Shown here in pieces: positions 7,846 to 17,300 of a stretch of DNA of 20,355 nucleotides. The first letter of the stretch is position 1. Every line of letters begins with the position of its first letter. Under the pieces are notes generated by a model. That model ran no database searches and had not been told where the DNA came from. It saw only the letters and a program-made list of their open reading frames with translations. The translations under genes and the position numbers were made by a program. Location: positions 1 through 20,355 of the forward strand of contig SLQC01000324.1 in the NCBI GenBank assembly GCA_007131625.1. The letters run 5' to 3'. Origin of the DNA: Balneolales bacterium (GTDB lineage Bacteria > Bacteroidota > Rhodothermia > Balneolales > Natronogracilivirgulaceae).

Positions 7846-8721
7846 TTATTCAGTCCAATCAAGCCACCGAGAGGTGAGTGGCTGGTAGGTATCGACTCGT
7901 CGGTCCCGAAAAAAGGGCCAGGTGGTTCGGTGGTGGTCCATAAGTGCTAAATCAATTTCACAATGCACCGTAATTTCCTCCTGACCGCCTTCTGCCAGTA
8001 ATTCGCCAAACGGACCACATATGAAAGAATGTCCCCAGAAATTAAGATCTCCTTCCAATCCGGTTCGGTTGACGGATGCGACGAAACAACCGTTTGCGAC
8101 GGCATGACTTTTCTGGATCGTTTGCCAGGCTGACAAGTAACGACTGGCCGTATCTCCGGCTTCTACCGGCAATGAGGCGATGGCTGTTGGATAAACCAGT
8201 AAATCAGCTCCCATCATTGCAGTGATGCGGGCAGCTTCGGGAAACCACTGATCCCAGCAGATCAGCACACCGATCCGCCCGTAACGGGTCTGAAAGACGG
8301 AATACCCCAGATCGCCCGGTGTGAAGTAATACTTTTCATGAAAACCGGGATCGTCGGGTATATGCATTTTGCGGTATTTCCCCAGATACTTGCCGTCGGC
8401 GTCGATGACGGCCGCCGTATTGTGGTAGAGGCCTTCCGCCCGTTTCTCGAACAGGGAAGCCACGATGACCACTTTCAACTCACCGGCGAGAATTTCAAGC
8501 CGGCTGGTAGTTGGACCCGGCACAGGTTCAGCCCAGTCGAAGTACCGTTCGTCGACCTCGCGGCAAAAATAGGGCCAGGCAAATAACTCCTGAAGAATGA
8601 CTATTCGAGCGCCTTTCCGTGCGGCTTCCCGGATTCGGGTTTCGGTCCGATTGATATTGTCTGATATATTGTCGCTACAGGGAATTTGAATCAGAGCGAT
8701 GGAGACGGTAGGACGTGTCAT
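7846..8721 (-). CDS. aguB: N-carbamoylputrescine amidase
   Basis: A 291-residue nitrilase-superfamily enzyme that hydrolyses N-carbamoylputrescine to putrescine, CO2 and ammonia in the cytoplasm. The Glu-Lys-Cys triad is complete: Glu45 in LQELFAWPYF, Lys118 in KYRKMHIPDD, and Cys155 in GVLICWDQWFPEAAR. The stretches KMHIPDDPGFHEKYYFTPGD and the tail RRVDTYQPL are typical of AguB rather than of general nitrilases. It works after agmatine deiminase (AguA), which usually lies next to aguB but is absent here. It therefore links functionally to the arginine decarboxylase about 7 kb away, although it is on the other strand and separated by unrelated genes. It starts at ATG 8721, divergent from the amidohydrolase gene, and ends 51 bases from the converging corrinoid gene. 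Confidence 0.9.
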   Translation of the reverse strand: MTRPTVSIALIQIPCSDNISDNINRTETRIREAARKGARIVILQELFAWPYFCREVDERYFDWAEPVPGPTTSRLEILAGELKVVIVASLFEKRAEGLYHNTAAVIDADGKYLGKYRKMHIPDDPGFHEKYYFTPGDLGYSVFQTRYGRIGVLICWDQWFPEAARITAMMGADLLVYPTAIASLPVEAGDTASRYLSAWQTIQKSHAVANGCFVASVNRTGLEGDLNFWGHSFICGPFGELLAEGGQEEITVHCEIDLALMDHHRTTWPFFRDRRVDTYQPLTSRWLDWTE

Positions 8722-9034
8722 ACGATGATTTGTGATTTATTTGGCATTTAGGGATGAAATATCCATTTTTAGGTCAGTGGTCTGCAAACCAATAGTTCGA
8801 AATGCTTCGTACTTGTTGCTATCCGACACATGTAACCTGAATCCGTGAAATAAAGAGTCAATTTACGTTCGTTGACTTACTTTTTCGAATTTATTCGAGA
8901 TATTCTGATCCGAGTAGCTCTTTGATCCAATATGCATGGAACCCATTGCAAAATTTGTTTACTGTGAGAAATTACTGAATTCCTGCAATTCAATTGCAAG
9001 TACTTCCTTGCTGCTCACATACTATTTTTTATCG
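8722..9034. other. Divergent spacer between aguB and the amidohydrolase gene
   Basis: This 313-base stretch should contain promoters for both genes. A perfect 6-bp inverted repeat lies at 8856-8861 and 8872-8877 (AGTCAA / TTGACT, 10-base gap), and a short one (TCGAA-TTTA-TTCGA) follows at about 8884-8897. An in-frame ATG at 8936 would add 33 residues to the amidohydrolase, but that extension looks like leader DNA. Confidence 0.4.
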
Positions 9035-10510
9035 ATGAAGACTATAAGAATTAACAAAATTTTAGTCATAATGAATTCATTATTTATTATGATCTTCTTC
9101 CTTTTTCTGACGGGGTGCTTATCCGGCGCCATTGACGATGATGAGTTGGCTATTGTATTTAAAGATGTCAGCGTTATAGATGCTAATAATGGGCTCAGGG
9201 CCGGTAAGAGTGTAATTGTCAGTGGAAACAGGATAGTTGAAGTTGGCCAGGTTGAAGAGATAACGATACCCTCCGATGCCATTGTAGTTGACTGCAGAGG
9301 AAAATACTTAATTCCCGGCCTTTGGGATGCACATGTGCATCTGACAAACCGTGATATTCATAAGCCTACTATTTTTCCTCTTTTCATAGTTAATGGTATC
9401 ACATACCTTCGTGATACCAGTGCGACGCTTGATCTGATCCTGCCATTACGTGAGAAAGCCGAGGAAACTTCACGGTCGTATGGATTGGCTCCTCAGATAT
9501 TTATAACCGGTCCTCATATCGATGGGCTACAAACCAGTTGGGCTTCTTCGGTCAGCGCGGTTTCGGCTGAACATGCTCGAACAATCGTAGATTCCCTTCT
9601 AAACGCCGGGGTAGATGAATTTAAGATATACGAGCTGCTCCCCCCCGAGATTTATTTTGAAGTGTTGTCTATGGCAAAAAGTAAAAACTATAAAGTAAGT
9701 GCTCATGTGCCTTTGGGCATGGACGTAATAGAGGCTTCAAATGCCGGATTGGGAAGTATTGAACATTTGAACAATCTTGAATTATCATTTTCATCGGATT
9801 TTGATTCCCTCCTGCAAGAACGGCGGCAAATGATTACAGACGGATCGGATAAAACAGGTCGGGAACTCAGGGGTGATATTCATCGCGCGCAACGCCAACA
9901 TGCTCTGAATTCACAGGACGAGGAGCGTCGCAAAATCGTACTCGAAACTCTGGCTGATAATAATACAATGCAGGTGCCCACCCTGGCCATTACTGCCTCG
10001 GCTGAACATAGATTATTCGCCCGGGAAGAGTGGAGAAAAACGTTTCGGTTTCTGCCTGAAAATACCAGGACGGAATGGAATGAAAGGGCAGATAAGTGGG
10101 TAAACCAATCACCCTCTGATGTTGAAATAGCTCATGCCAATTGGGCTTACGATGTCATTCCTGATCTGGTTGAAACTGGAATTGGAATAATGGCCGGTAC
10201 GGATACTCCGCTCTCACTGCTTACACCTGCCTTTAGCCTGCACGAAGAACTTGCATTGCTTGTACAAGCCGGCTTAACCCCGATACAGGCACTTGAAGCC
10301 GCCACGCTGCGTCCAGCTCAATATTTTGGGCTTGAAAACCAACAGGGAAGCATTGCAAAAGGTATGCGGGCAGATCTGGTGATACTGGATGCCAATCCAC
10401 TGGAAGATATTACTAATACTCAACGAATATGGACTGTAATGAGGGATGGCCATCTCCATACGAGAGATGAACTTGACAAAATAATTGCTCAACTGGAAAA
10501 TCCACAATAA
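9035..10510 (+). CDS. Metal-dependent amidohydrolase lipoprotein (imidazolonepropionase-like)
   Basis: A 491-residue exported hydrolase of the amidohydrolase superfamily. From ATG 9035 the N-terminus is basic then hydrophobic and ends in LTGC, giving a lipoprotein with Cys28. The binuclear metal site is complete: HxH at His100 and His102 (GLWDAHVHL), the carboxylated Lys197 (DEFKIYE), His224 (SAHVP), His244 (SIEHLN) and Asp390 (AGTDTP). The C-terminal GSIAKGMRADLVILDANPLEDI is the usual beta-sandwich closing motif. Relatives hydrolyse cyclic amides or act as Xaa-Pro-type dipeptidases; the substrate here is unknown. ATG 9071 would still give a signal peptide. ATG 8936 would place the signal deep inside the protein, so I reject it. 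An insertion (residues about 260-300) rich in charged residues precedes the last part of the barrel. Confidence 0.9.
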   Translation: MKTIRINKILVIMNSLFIMIFFLFLTGCLSGAIDDDELAIVFKDVSVIDANNGLRAGKSVIVSGNRIVEVGQVEEITIPSDAIVVDCRGKYLIPGLWDAHVHLTNRDIHKPTIFPLFIVNGITYLRDTSATLDLILPLREKAEETSRSYGLAPQIFITGPHIDGLQTSWASSVSAVSAEHARTIVDSLLNAGVDEFKIYELLPPEIYFEVLSMAKSKNYKVSAHVPLGMDVIEASNAGLGSIEHLNNLELSFSSDFDSLLQERRQMITDGSDKTGRELRGDIHRAQRQHALNSQDEERRKIVLETLADNNTMQVPTLAITASAEHRLFAREEWRKTFRFLPENTRTEWNERADKWVNQSPSDVEIAHANWAYDVIPDLVETGIGIMAGTDTPLSLLTPAFSLHEELALLVQAGLTPIQALEAATLRPAQYFGLENQQGSIAKGMRADLVILDANPLEDITNTQRIWTVMRDGHLHTRDELDKIIAQLENPQ

Positions 10511-10879
10511 GCACTGCCTGAATTATCAACTTCTCCAGTCTCGATATAAATTGCAGGCCGGTCGGATCACCTGCAGTTGAAACCCGCGGTCTTTCTGTTG
10601 AATTGCATAATATGGCATCTCAAACTCCCGTCCTGCTATTAAACAAAATTATGATTGTTGCACTTCAAAGTTGATACTAAGTCCTCTAATGCCGTGACTG
10701 TGGAAGATGAGGACGGGGATTAAAGTGTGAAAAAGTTGCGATGCATGCCAATAGAAGCTATCTTTTTTCGTTGTTTCCGATGTGGCATCATTCGGGGTGT
10801 CTCAAGAATATATTGGAAGCATCGGGAGATGTAATCCGTCTCCAATAACTTTAAAAATCATCCGTGACAACTTCCGAAT
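10511..10879. other. Intergenic region without recognised gene
   Basis: These 369 bases between the amidohydrolase and the DUF3098-like gene have no supported coding frame. Weak structures are visible. TGCAGG/CCTGCA forms a 6-bp hairpin at 10552-10575. CCCGTCCT at 10627-10634 is complementary to AGGACGGG at 10710-10717, 75 bases away. ATAG-AAG-CTAT followed by six T lies near 10752-10768 and might act as a poor terminator. None is strong enough to name an RNA. Confidence 0.4.
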
Positions 10880-11191
10880 ATGAGTAAAGAAAAAAGAAGA
10901 AATCGACCACGCCGATACAAAAAAAAGGGTCCGGTTAAGCCGATGCTGCTTACTGCATACAATTACAAACTGCTGTTTATCGGGGTTATGTGTGTCATTT
11001 TCGGATTTGGCGGGATGTATCTGGAAGGGCAACAATATGGTGTCTACTCTCTATATATTGCACCGCTTCTTGTCATTGCGGGCTTTATCGTGGTGGCGAT
11101 CTCCGTATTTCGTACTGATCCGGCTCTTGTGCCTGAAATTACAGCGAAGGAACAAGGTTCAGAACCGACATCTCCAGAATCCAAACCTTGA
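10880..11191 (+). CDS. DUF3098-like small membrane protein
   Basis: A 103-residue protein with a very basic N-terminus (MSKEKRRNRPRRYKKKG), then NYKLLFIGVMCVIFGF forming a first membrane helix, a short external loop (residues about 52-58), a second helix containing YIAPLLVIAGFIVVAISVF, and a polar tail. The NYKLL-IG...GF opening and the AP-LLVI-GF second helix fit DUF3098, a small Bacteroidota inner-membrane family of unknown function. In many members of the phylum this family sits near ftsX and uppP; here it is followed by a DUF92 gene, so the context differs. Its stop codon overlaps the proposed start of the next gene, which suggests translational coupling. The family call rests on pattern only. 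Confidence 0.72.
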   Translation: MSKEKRRNRPRRYKKKGPVKPMLLTAYNYKLLFIGVMCVIFGFGGMYLEGQQYGVYSLYIAPLLVIAGFIVVAISVFRTDPALVPEITAKEQGSEPTSPESKP

Positions 11192-12039
11192 CAGACCGGC
11201 TGCTAAATTATCTATTTGCTTTTATCATCATCGTTCTTTTTGTTATTTTTGCAGATGAGACGGGGCAGACATGGATACTTGCAGCGCTGTTTCTGGGATT
11301 GGTAACGGTCCTGATGGCCTATCTGAGTAATGCCCTTACCATCGACGGTGCTGGCGCCGCACTGACGGTAGGTGTGGTTTCCATGGGTTTCGGGACATGG
11401 ACCGGGGCGGTGCTCGTACTTTTCTTTTTCATAAGCAGCTACGGTCTCGCTTACTGGTTTGACCGGCTGGAGTCTGGTAAACGGGATCAGCCGAAGCACC
11501 GGCTGGTTACAGAGCGTCGCAACGGGTACCAGGTTTGGGCGAACAGCTTCTGGTTTGTCCTGCTGCTGACTGCATTTTATATTTTCGGGGAGCGTTGGAT
11601 GATCGTTTGTGCAGCGGCAGCCATTGCAGCGGCAACATCGGATACATGGTCATCAATGATAGGTGTTCGATTTTCCAAAGAAGTCCGGCTTATAACAAAT
11701 TTTCAGGTAGTGACACCGGGAACGGATGGAGGTGTCAGCTATACCGGCACAATGGCGGCATTGACGGGTGCCGCAGCAATGGCATTTCTGTTTCTGATTA
11801 CCGGTTACGCCGGCGATACCAGGGCCGGTTTGATAATTCTGGTATCCGGATTTTCAGGTTGTATAGTGGATTCTTATCTTGGAGCAATTTTTCAATACCA
11901 TAAAACGGTAGAGAATTGGCTGCCTGACATACGGAACAGCATGCCTGTCCGGGTAATCAAACGCACAATTCCTGATAACGACGGAGTCAATTTTCTGGCG
12001 ACCGGAATAGCGGTGCTCATCGCTTTTCTGCTTTACTGA
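11188..12039 (+). CDS. DUF92 family integral membrane protein
   Basis: A 283-residue polytopic inner-membrane protein of the DUF92/TMEM19 family, with about seven hydrophobic helices. Family features include the small-residue helix LTIDGAGAALTVGVVSMGFG, the motif AAAIAAATSDTWSSMIG, and the glycine-rich VTPGTDGGVSYTGT, followed by SGFSGCIVDSYLGA. Plant members (VTE6) act as phytyl-phosphate kinases in prenyl-lipid salvage; the bacterial role is not established. The frame has no ATG before 11314, which would remove the first helix. I therefore use the TTG at 11188, whose bases overlap the upstream TGA stop (TTGA), a layout that fits translational coupling. The next gene begins 11 bases after its stop. 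Confidence 0.85.
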   Translation: MTDRLLNYLFAFIIIVLFVIFADETGQTWILAALFLGLVTVLMAYLSNALTIDGAGAALTVGVVSMGFGTWTGAVLVLFFFISSYGLAYWFDRLESGKRDQPKHRLVTERRNGYQVWANSFWFVLLLTAFYIFGERWMIVCAAAAIAAATSDTWSSMIGVRFSKEVRLITNFQVVTPGTDGGVSYTGTMAALTGAAAMAFLFLITGYAGDTRAGLIILVSGFSGCIVDSYLGAIFQYHKTVENWLPDIRNSMPVRVIKRTIPDNDGVNFLATGIAVLIAFLLY

Positions 12040-12050
12040 GGATACACTGA

Positions 12051-13352
12051 ATGCCCTGGTACAAAACACTACATTGGCAAATACTGATCGGACTCATAGC
12101 CGGTTTGCTGTTTGGACTTTTCGCGACCCTGACCGGATTGCAGGAATTCACCTCCACATTCATTGAACCTTTCGGAACCGTATTTATCCGGATGTTGCAA
12201 CTGGTGGCTATACCTTTGGTCATTGCTTCCCTGATTGTCGGCATCACCAATCTGAACGACCTGACCAAGCTTTCACGCATGGGGGGTAAGACCATTGGTA
12301 TCTACATGGTCACCACGGTTTTTGCCATAACGATCGGACTCACTGTTGTCAATATTTTCGAGCCGGGCAAAGTACTTCCCGAAGAGACCCGTGACGGGTT
12401 ATTCGCCAGCTATCAGGAGAATATTGAAGGCCAGGAAGAGGCGGCCGCCGAGCTGTTGGACCGAAGTCCGCTTCAATTTATCGTTGATATCGTCCCCCAA
12501 AACTTCTTTGCTGCAGCTTCCGACAACGCCAATATGTTGCAAATTGTCTTTATAGCGCTGATAATCGGCATCGGACTAATGAAAGTTCCGAAAGAGAAAT
12601 CGCAGATACTGATCAATTTCTTTGATGCGCTGAATGACGTCATCATCCGAATCGTCGGGATGATCATGAAAATTGCTCCTTATGGTGTATTTGCTTTGAT
12701 TGCATCAGTGATTGTCGATCTCGGCGGAGAGGATCTTGCGCGAACGGCCGAGTTGCTGGGTGCGCTGCTGATGTATAGCTTGGTGGTTGTAGCCGGTCTT
12801 CTGCTGCATGTCGCCATCGTATATACCACGCTGTTCAAAATTTTCGGCAACATGAGCATTTGGAATTTCCTCAAGGGGATACGCCCGGCTCAGCTGCTTG
12901 GATTCAGCACCAGTTCCAGTCTGGCCACATTGCCTCTGACGATGGAGCGGGTGGAAAGAAATCTGGGCGTCCACGAGGAAGTGGCCAGTTTTGTTTTGCC
13001 GGTCGGGGCGACCATCAATATGGACGGTACCAGCCTCTATCAGGCGGTGGCAGCTGTGTTTATCGCCCAGGCGGTCGGCATCGATCTGACCATCTCGCAA
13101 CAGCTGATCATCGTCATCACTGCAACACTTGCTTCTATTGGTACGGCAGGTGTGCCGGGTGCCGGTGTCATCATGCTGGTGATTGTGCTTCAGGCAGTGC
13201 AAGTGCCGGTTGAAGGAATTGCACTGATTCTGGGGGTCGATCGGATTCTGGATATGATCCGGACCGCTGTCAATATCACCGGAGATGCTGCGGTTTCCGT
13301 GGTGGTGGCCAGCACCGAAGGCCTCCTTGGGGAAGGTCAATTTGACGATTGA
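12051..13352 (+). CDS. Dicarboxylate/amino acid:cation symporter (glutamate/aspartate type)
   Basis: A 433-residue DAACS-family transporter that imports acidic amino acids or dicarboxylates with Na+ or H+. The hairpin 1 serine motif is GFSTSSSLATLP (Ser288-290). The TM7 motif NMDGT is Asn323 to Thr327. GTAGVPGAG forms hairpin 2. TM8 gives VDRILDMIRTAVNITGD, with Asp397, Asp401, Arg404 and Asn408. By spacing these correspond to GltPh Asp390, Asp394, Arg397 and Asn401. The retained Arg404 favours acidic substrates over neutral ones. A charged insertion at about residues 105-145, rich in Glu, lies in an extramembrane loop. ATG 12051 is preceded by GAGG at 12038-12041. It probably forms an operon with the two upstream membrane-protein genes. 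Confidence 0.93.
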   Translation: MPWYKTLHWQILIGLIAGLLFGLFATLTGLQEFTSTFIEPFGTVFIRMLQLVAIPLVIASLIVGITNLNDLTKLSRMGGKTIGIYMVTTVFAITIGLTVVNIFEPGKVLPEETRDGLFASYQENIEGQEEAAAELLDRSPLQFIVDIVPQNFFAAASDNANMLQIVFIALIIGIGLMKVPKEKSQILINFFDALNDVIIRIVGMIMKIAPYGVFALIASVIVDLGGEDLARTAELLGALLMYSLVVVAGLLLHVAIVYTTLFKIFGNMSIWNFLKGIRPAQLLGFSTSSSLATLPLTMERVERNLGVHEEVASFVLPVGATINMDGTSLYQAVAAVFIAQAVGIDLTISQQLIIVITATLASIGTAGVPGAGVIMLVIVLQAVQVPVEGIALILGVDRILDMIRTAVNITGDAAVSVVVASTEGLLGEGQFDD

Positions 13353-13467
13353 TGCGAACGAAACTTCCTGAAACTCCTTCCCATACATTTTTTTGAACCG
13401 GATACTGGAAAAAAACGATTATAAAGGATAAGTGATTTACCGGATCAGCATCATTTCCCGGGTGCGT

Positions 13468-14034
13468 TTAAAGACATTTACACCTGAATTCGGTTATTCT
13501 GCCCGATACAAATTCCGGATTAAATCGTGTATTAAGATCACCTGCCAAAATGGATATAAATTGATTTCGAAACGTTTCATTTTCAATAAATCCATTGAAC
13601 AGATCATTCACCCACGCCTGGGGAAAAAGTGGATTGCCATGCCCCTTGAATACTTCCGATGTGGGAGGCTGCCAGGTGCTTGAGGGAGTCGTACGGATCA
13701 TCGAAAGATAATTTTCTTCGCCATCCCGTCGATAAATAGATATCGGACCTTCGTGCACAGGTGAATCGGTTGTGGGTTCCGACCTGTCTAATGTATAGTA
13801 AATCACATCATCGGAAAGGGCCCAACCGTTGAGATCGACAGGTTCATCCCCGGCGTGATAGAGTTCGATCCAGTCCTCATAATCACCATTATCATCGGCC
13901 AGGGTTGTGTTGTTGGAAGACATCACTTCGTTGATCACAATCTGTGCATTATTCGGGAGGGATGCAGCAGAGGAGCTCTGAATCAGCATTAAACCGATAA
14001 AGGCACTTATAAATACAAACTGTTGAAATAACAT
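13468..14034 (-). pseudogene. Internally deleted remnant of a lamin-tail / CotH-type secreted protein
   Basis: The 188-codon frame starts with a good signal peptide (residues 1-24) and a lamin-tail domain opening (IVINEVMSSNNTTLADDNGDYEDWIELY). After LNGWALSDD (residue 76) the domain stops early. It then jumps to a piece like the chitobiase C-terminal/FN3-associated domain (IYYTLDRSEPTTDSPVHEGPI, then SMIRTTP and WQPPTSEVFKG, residues 78-131). A second jump leads to a fragment like the C-terminal part of CotH kinases (LFNGFIENETFRNQFISILAGDLNTRFNPEFV). The frame ends in an unrelated tail at residue 188. The CotH kinase core is missing. Full relatives are usually several times longer and T9SS-exported. 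I infer in-frame deletions in a dead or dying gene, although a reduced secreted protein cannot be excluded. It lies next to the PLD gene on the same strand. Confidence 0.65.
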
Positions 14035-14301
14035 GTATGTTGTTTAGCACGTAACTGTTATAACATATCCGTTGGAAGATGTATTTAAACCTGGCAAAGC
14101 ACGGTCGCTGCATAAATGATATCTGATTATGGGAGAAATAACAAGGTCGCTAAAACGGGTATTGGTAATTGAAATTTTAATCCTTCCAATGGGAGTTGCT
14201 CTAACTTCATACATTCCATCGCACAAAATCCCTGCAGTCACCGGTTTAAGAAGACCCGGGTCTGACGCACTGGAAGCTTTTATCGCAAAAGGGTACCGGT
14301 A

Positions 14302-17300
14302 TCACTTAATCAATGTCATTGTTTTTGTAGCTGACTGTCCATCATTGAGCTGGACGCGGTAAATATAGACTCCGCCGGCCAGGGAACTTCCATCGAAGTT
14401 CAGGTAGTGTGATCCTGCCGGAAGAGTCTCGTTGGTCAGCGGTTCGGCAACTTTGCGGCCGATCGTGTCGTAAACCCGAAAGGTCACATTGCTCTGCCGG
14501 GGAAGTTCAATAGCGATGCGGGTAATCGGGTTAAAAGGATTTGGATAGTTCTGGTGGACCCGGAACCGGCTCGGCAGGGCGATCGACTCACGGTCCATGG
14601 TGATGATGTCGTCCTTTCCGCCGGCTTGATGGTATCGTGCCGCAAACTCCTGTATATAGAGGTTGGCGATGCGTGCATCCTGAATTATGATGGTGTTTTC
14701 ATCGTTTCGCTGGTTGGCGGAAGCCGACCAGTTATGGGATCCGGTGATAACCTTGCCGTGCCATTCAGCCTCTTCACCGTCAATAATGGCGTATTTGTGA
14801 TGCAACAGGGGATTGGTTTGGGTGTGCAAGTCGACGAATTCAGTAAGAGCCCTGATCTGACTACCCTGCTGACCCGGCTGCCCCAGTACGCCTCTGATGG
14901 TTACGCCGAGAGCGTTGCGATTGAATAGTGCATTAGTGATGCCGACGCGGGTGATGAGCATCATGCCGATATTAACGGTGTGTTCAGCGCTGTTAATACC
15001 ATCGATAATTGCCGCTTCAGTGTTGCCCTGCGGACTGAAATACAGGCGGACGTAGCTGTCGCCAATCCAGAAGGTGGTAGGGTTGACAACCTGTTTCCGG
15101 GACCCGAAAAGCGCCTGTGAGGCATCTGGTGTGGTGGTATTGCTGCCCCATTTTTGGTTGAATTCGCGGGTGTAAGCCCCGGCGATGGCCACATCCTGAA
15201 ACTCGATCATGTTCTGGTATTGATCGCTGGTTCCCGAATCGGTGGCGTTCCAGGAACTGGTGATTAGCCACACTTCGTCAGGTTTGCCACCGCTGTAATC
15301 AATGATTGCATATTTGTTGTGATGGATACCCACTTGATTGCGGTTTGCGATACCGAAATTGCTTTTGATTACCGGTACATCGCTGCTTTCCAGCGCATTC
15401 ACAAAATTGTCCGTATCAGTTCCGTGATCGACGATCACGCGTACAGCCACACCCCGGTCTTGAGCGGCGAGCAAAGCTGATGCAATGTTATCCCCAACCG
15501 TCCCGCTGATGCTGTAAAAGGCCAGCTTCAGGGAGTGATTGGCATCGTCAATTCGGTTTATCAGATGGTCGGAAAAGTTGTAGTTCGCGGTGGCTTTCTC
15601 GAAGGTAGCCAGACGGTGATCGACATTCTGACTGAAATAGACATTGATTTCCTGGGTGGTGCCCTCCGGAGAAGAGGTTGTCACCAGGTGAGTGGATGTG
15701 CGCGTGGTGTCATCGCCGAATGCCGAACGAAGCTGTATGCTGTAAACAGTGGCCGGCTCCAGATCATCGAGAGCCAGATTGTGGGATGTTTTATATTTGT
15801 CATCCTCGACGTTGCCCAATTCGAACTTGCCGGTCAGGCCGTAGCGGATCTCCGATGTTCCCTTTCGGTCAGTCTCCCAGTAGAACGTAATCGAAGATGA
15901 AGTTGCGCTGACTTCATAGGGTGCATTGCTTATAATAAAAGGTGCGTCTCCAATGGCATTGAAATCACTGCGATCGCGAGGAAGCAGTTGAGCACTATAA
16001 GCATTCGACCCGGAGTTGTAATGGCCGGACACTCCCACAATATTGATTTCATCAAAAGGAATATTCATGCCCGGAATATCCGTATGTCGTGAGATGCGGA
16101 TTTTGCTGTCTGCGGTTTCATATCCGATGCTGTAATTGGAGTCTCCGAAGAATTGTCCCTGGTTGAAAATTCGGACATTGTTGACCTGCACCAGCCGGCC
16201 TTCGTATTCACCGGATTTCAGTTCTGAAAGCGTGATCACGGTGGGAGGGATATCCCGCCGACCTTCGGGGTATATGTCGTAAAAAACCTCGTCATAATCG
16301 TTGTTGGGAGAAATCTGGAGTAAACCGTTGAACTCGTTCATCGGACCGGTTACAACTACTGAGTCCCCCTCGGAGACCTCCAGGGTAAAACCAAGTTCCT
16401 CATCACGCATAACGGGATCATAGTAGGATGCAATTCCGGCAGTCTCGTCCTGTAAGTAAATCGGGCCTGAAAACTGATCGGATACCATTACCCAGCCGGA
16501 CACGGTAACCAGCGTTCCGAGTGGGAGATCCCGTGCATCGGCAATAGCGATCGGATCGGGATCGATACCGTTTCCGGTAAGATTCGTTTCAAAGGTGGGT
16601 TTGTCAGGATCGTTGGTTTCAATAATGAATTTTCCGTTCTGCGTACCTTCACCGGAAGATTCAAAAACGAGGGTCAGATCGGCCGTGGCACCGGGCTCAA
16701 GCTCATCCGGGACTCTGCCATCAAGCGAGTAGCCGTTGCCTGTTAATCTGACTGAATAAATTGAGAGATCAGCCTGTCCAGCATTGATCAATTTTAGGCT
16801 TTTTCCCCGGGATCTTCCCATCAGTACATAGCCGAAATCCATCGTTGCTCCGCTCAGGACTATGTTTCCTGCAACTTCGGTGCGTAACCGCGGGTTTTCG
16901 TTTTCCTCGACAAAACTGGTGACCTCGAAATGGTCAATGTTTACGCGGTCACTTGTACCGTCTGAAGTGATGATTCGAAAGCGGATTTCGCCGTTCTTGT
17001 TGACATCGATAACCGCAAGCTGTAGTTCCCTTGAAGGTGTCAATTCATCACTCGCATCGGTCCAGCTGATTCCCTGATCCTGCGAATATTGAAGTTGTAT
17101 CCTGCCGTTGTTGTCACCACCAAAATGTGCGAAGTTGAAGCGAACCTCACCGGCACCAAAAGTATCAAATTTCATTGCAATATGGCCGTTACGGATTCTT
17201 GCTGACTGGCTGCCCCTTTTCTTGTCACTATCCAGTGTTCCGATCAGTGCATCATCAAACATCCAGGTACCGGTGCCGAGTTTCACTGTTCCAGAAGAAT

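Noticed and set aside
8936..9034. Earlier ATG for the amidohydrolase gene
   Set aside because: It would place the lipoprotein signal peptide more than 30 residues inside the protein; ATG 9035 or 9071 gives a normal export signal.
10627..10717. Distant 8-bp complementary pair (CCCGTCCT / AGGACGGG) as a structured RNA
   Set aside because: A single 8-bp pairing over 75 bases without supporting inner helices is too weak to name an RNA gene.
12705..13388. 227-codon open frame on - across the symporter gene
   Set aside because: It is fully antisense to a strongly supported DAACS gene, is rich in His, Gln and Asp as expected of a shadow frame, and shows no domain.
14035..14301. Open frames on both strands between the PLD-like gene and the CotH remnant
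   Set aside because: The frames of 65-80 codons on each strand overlap each other and show no recognisable family. They could be decayed sequence, so I make no gene call.
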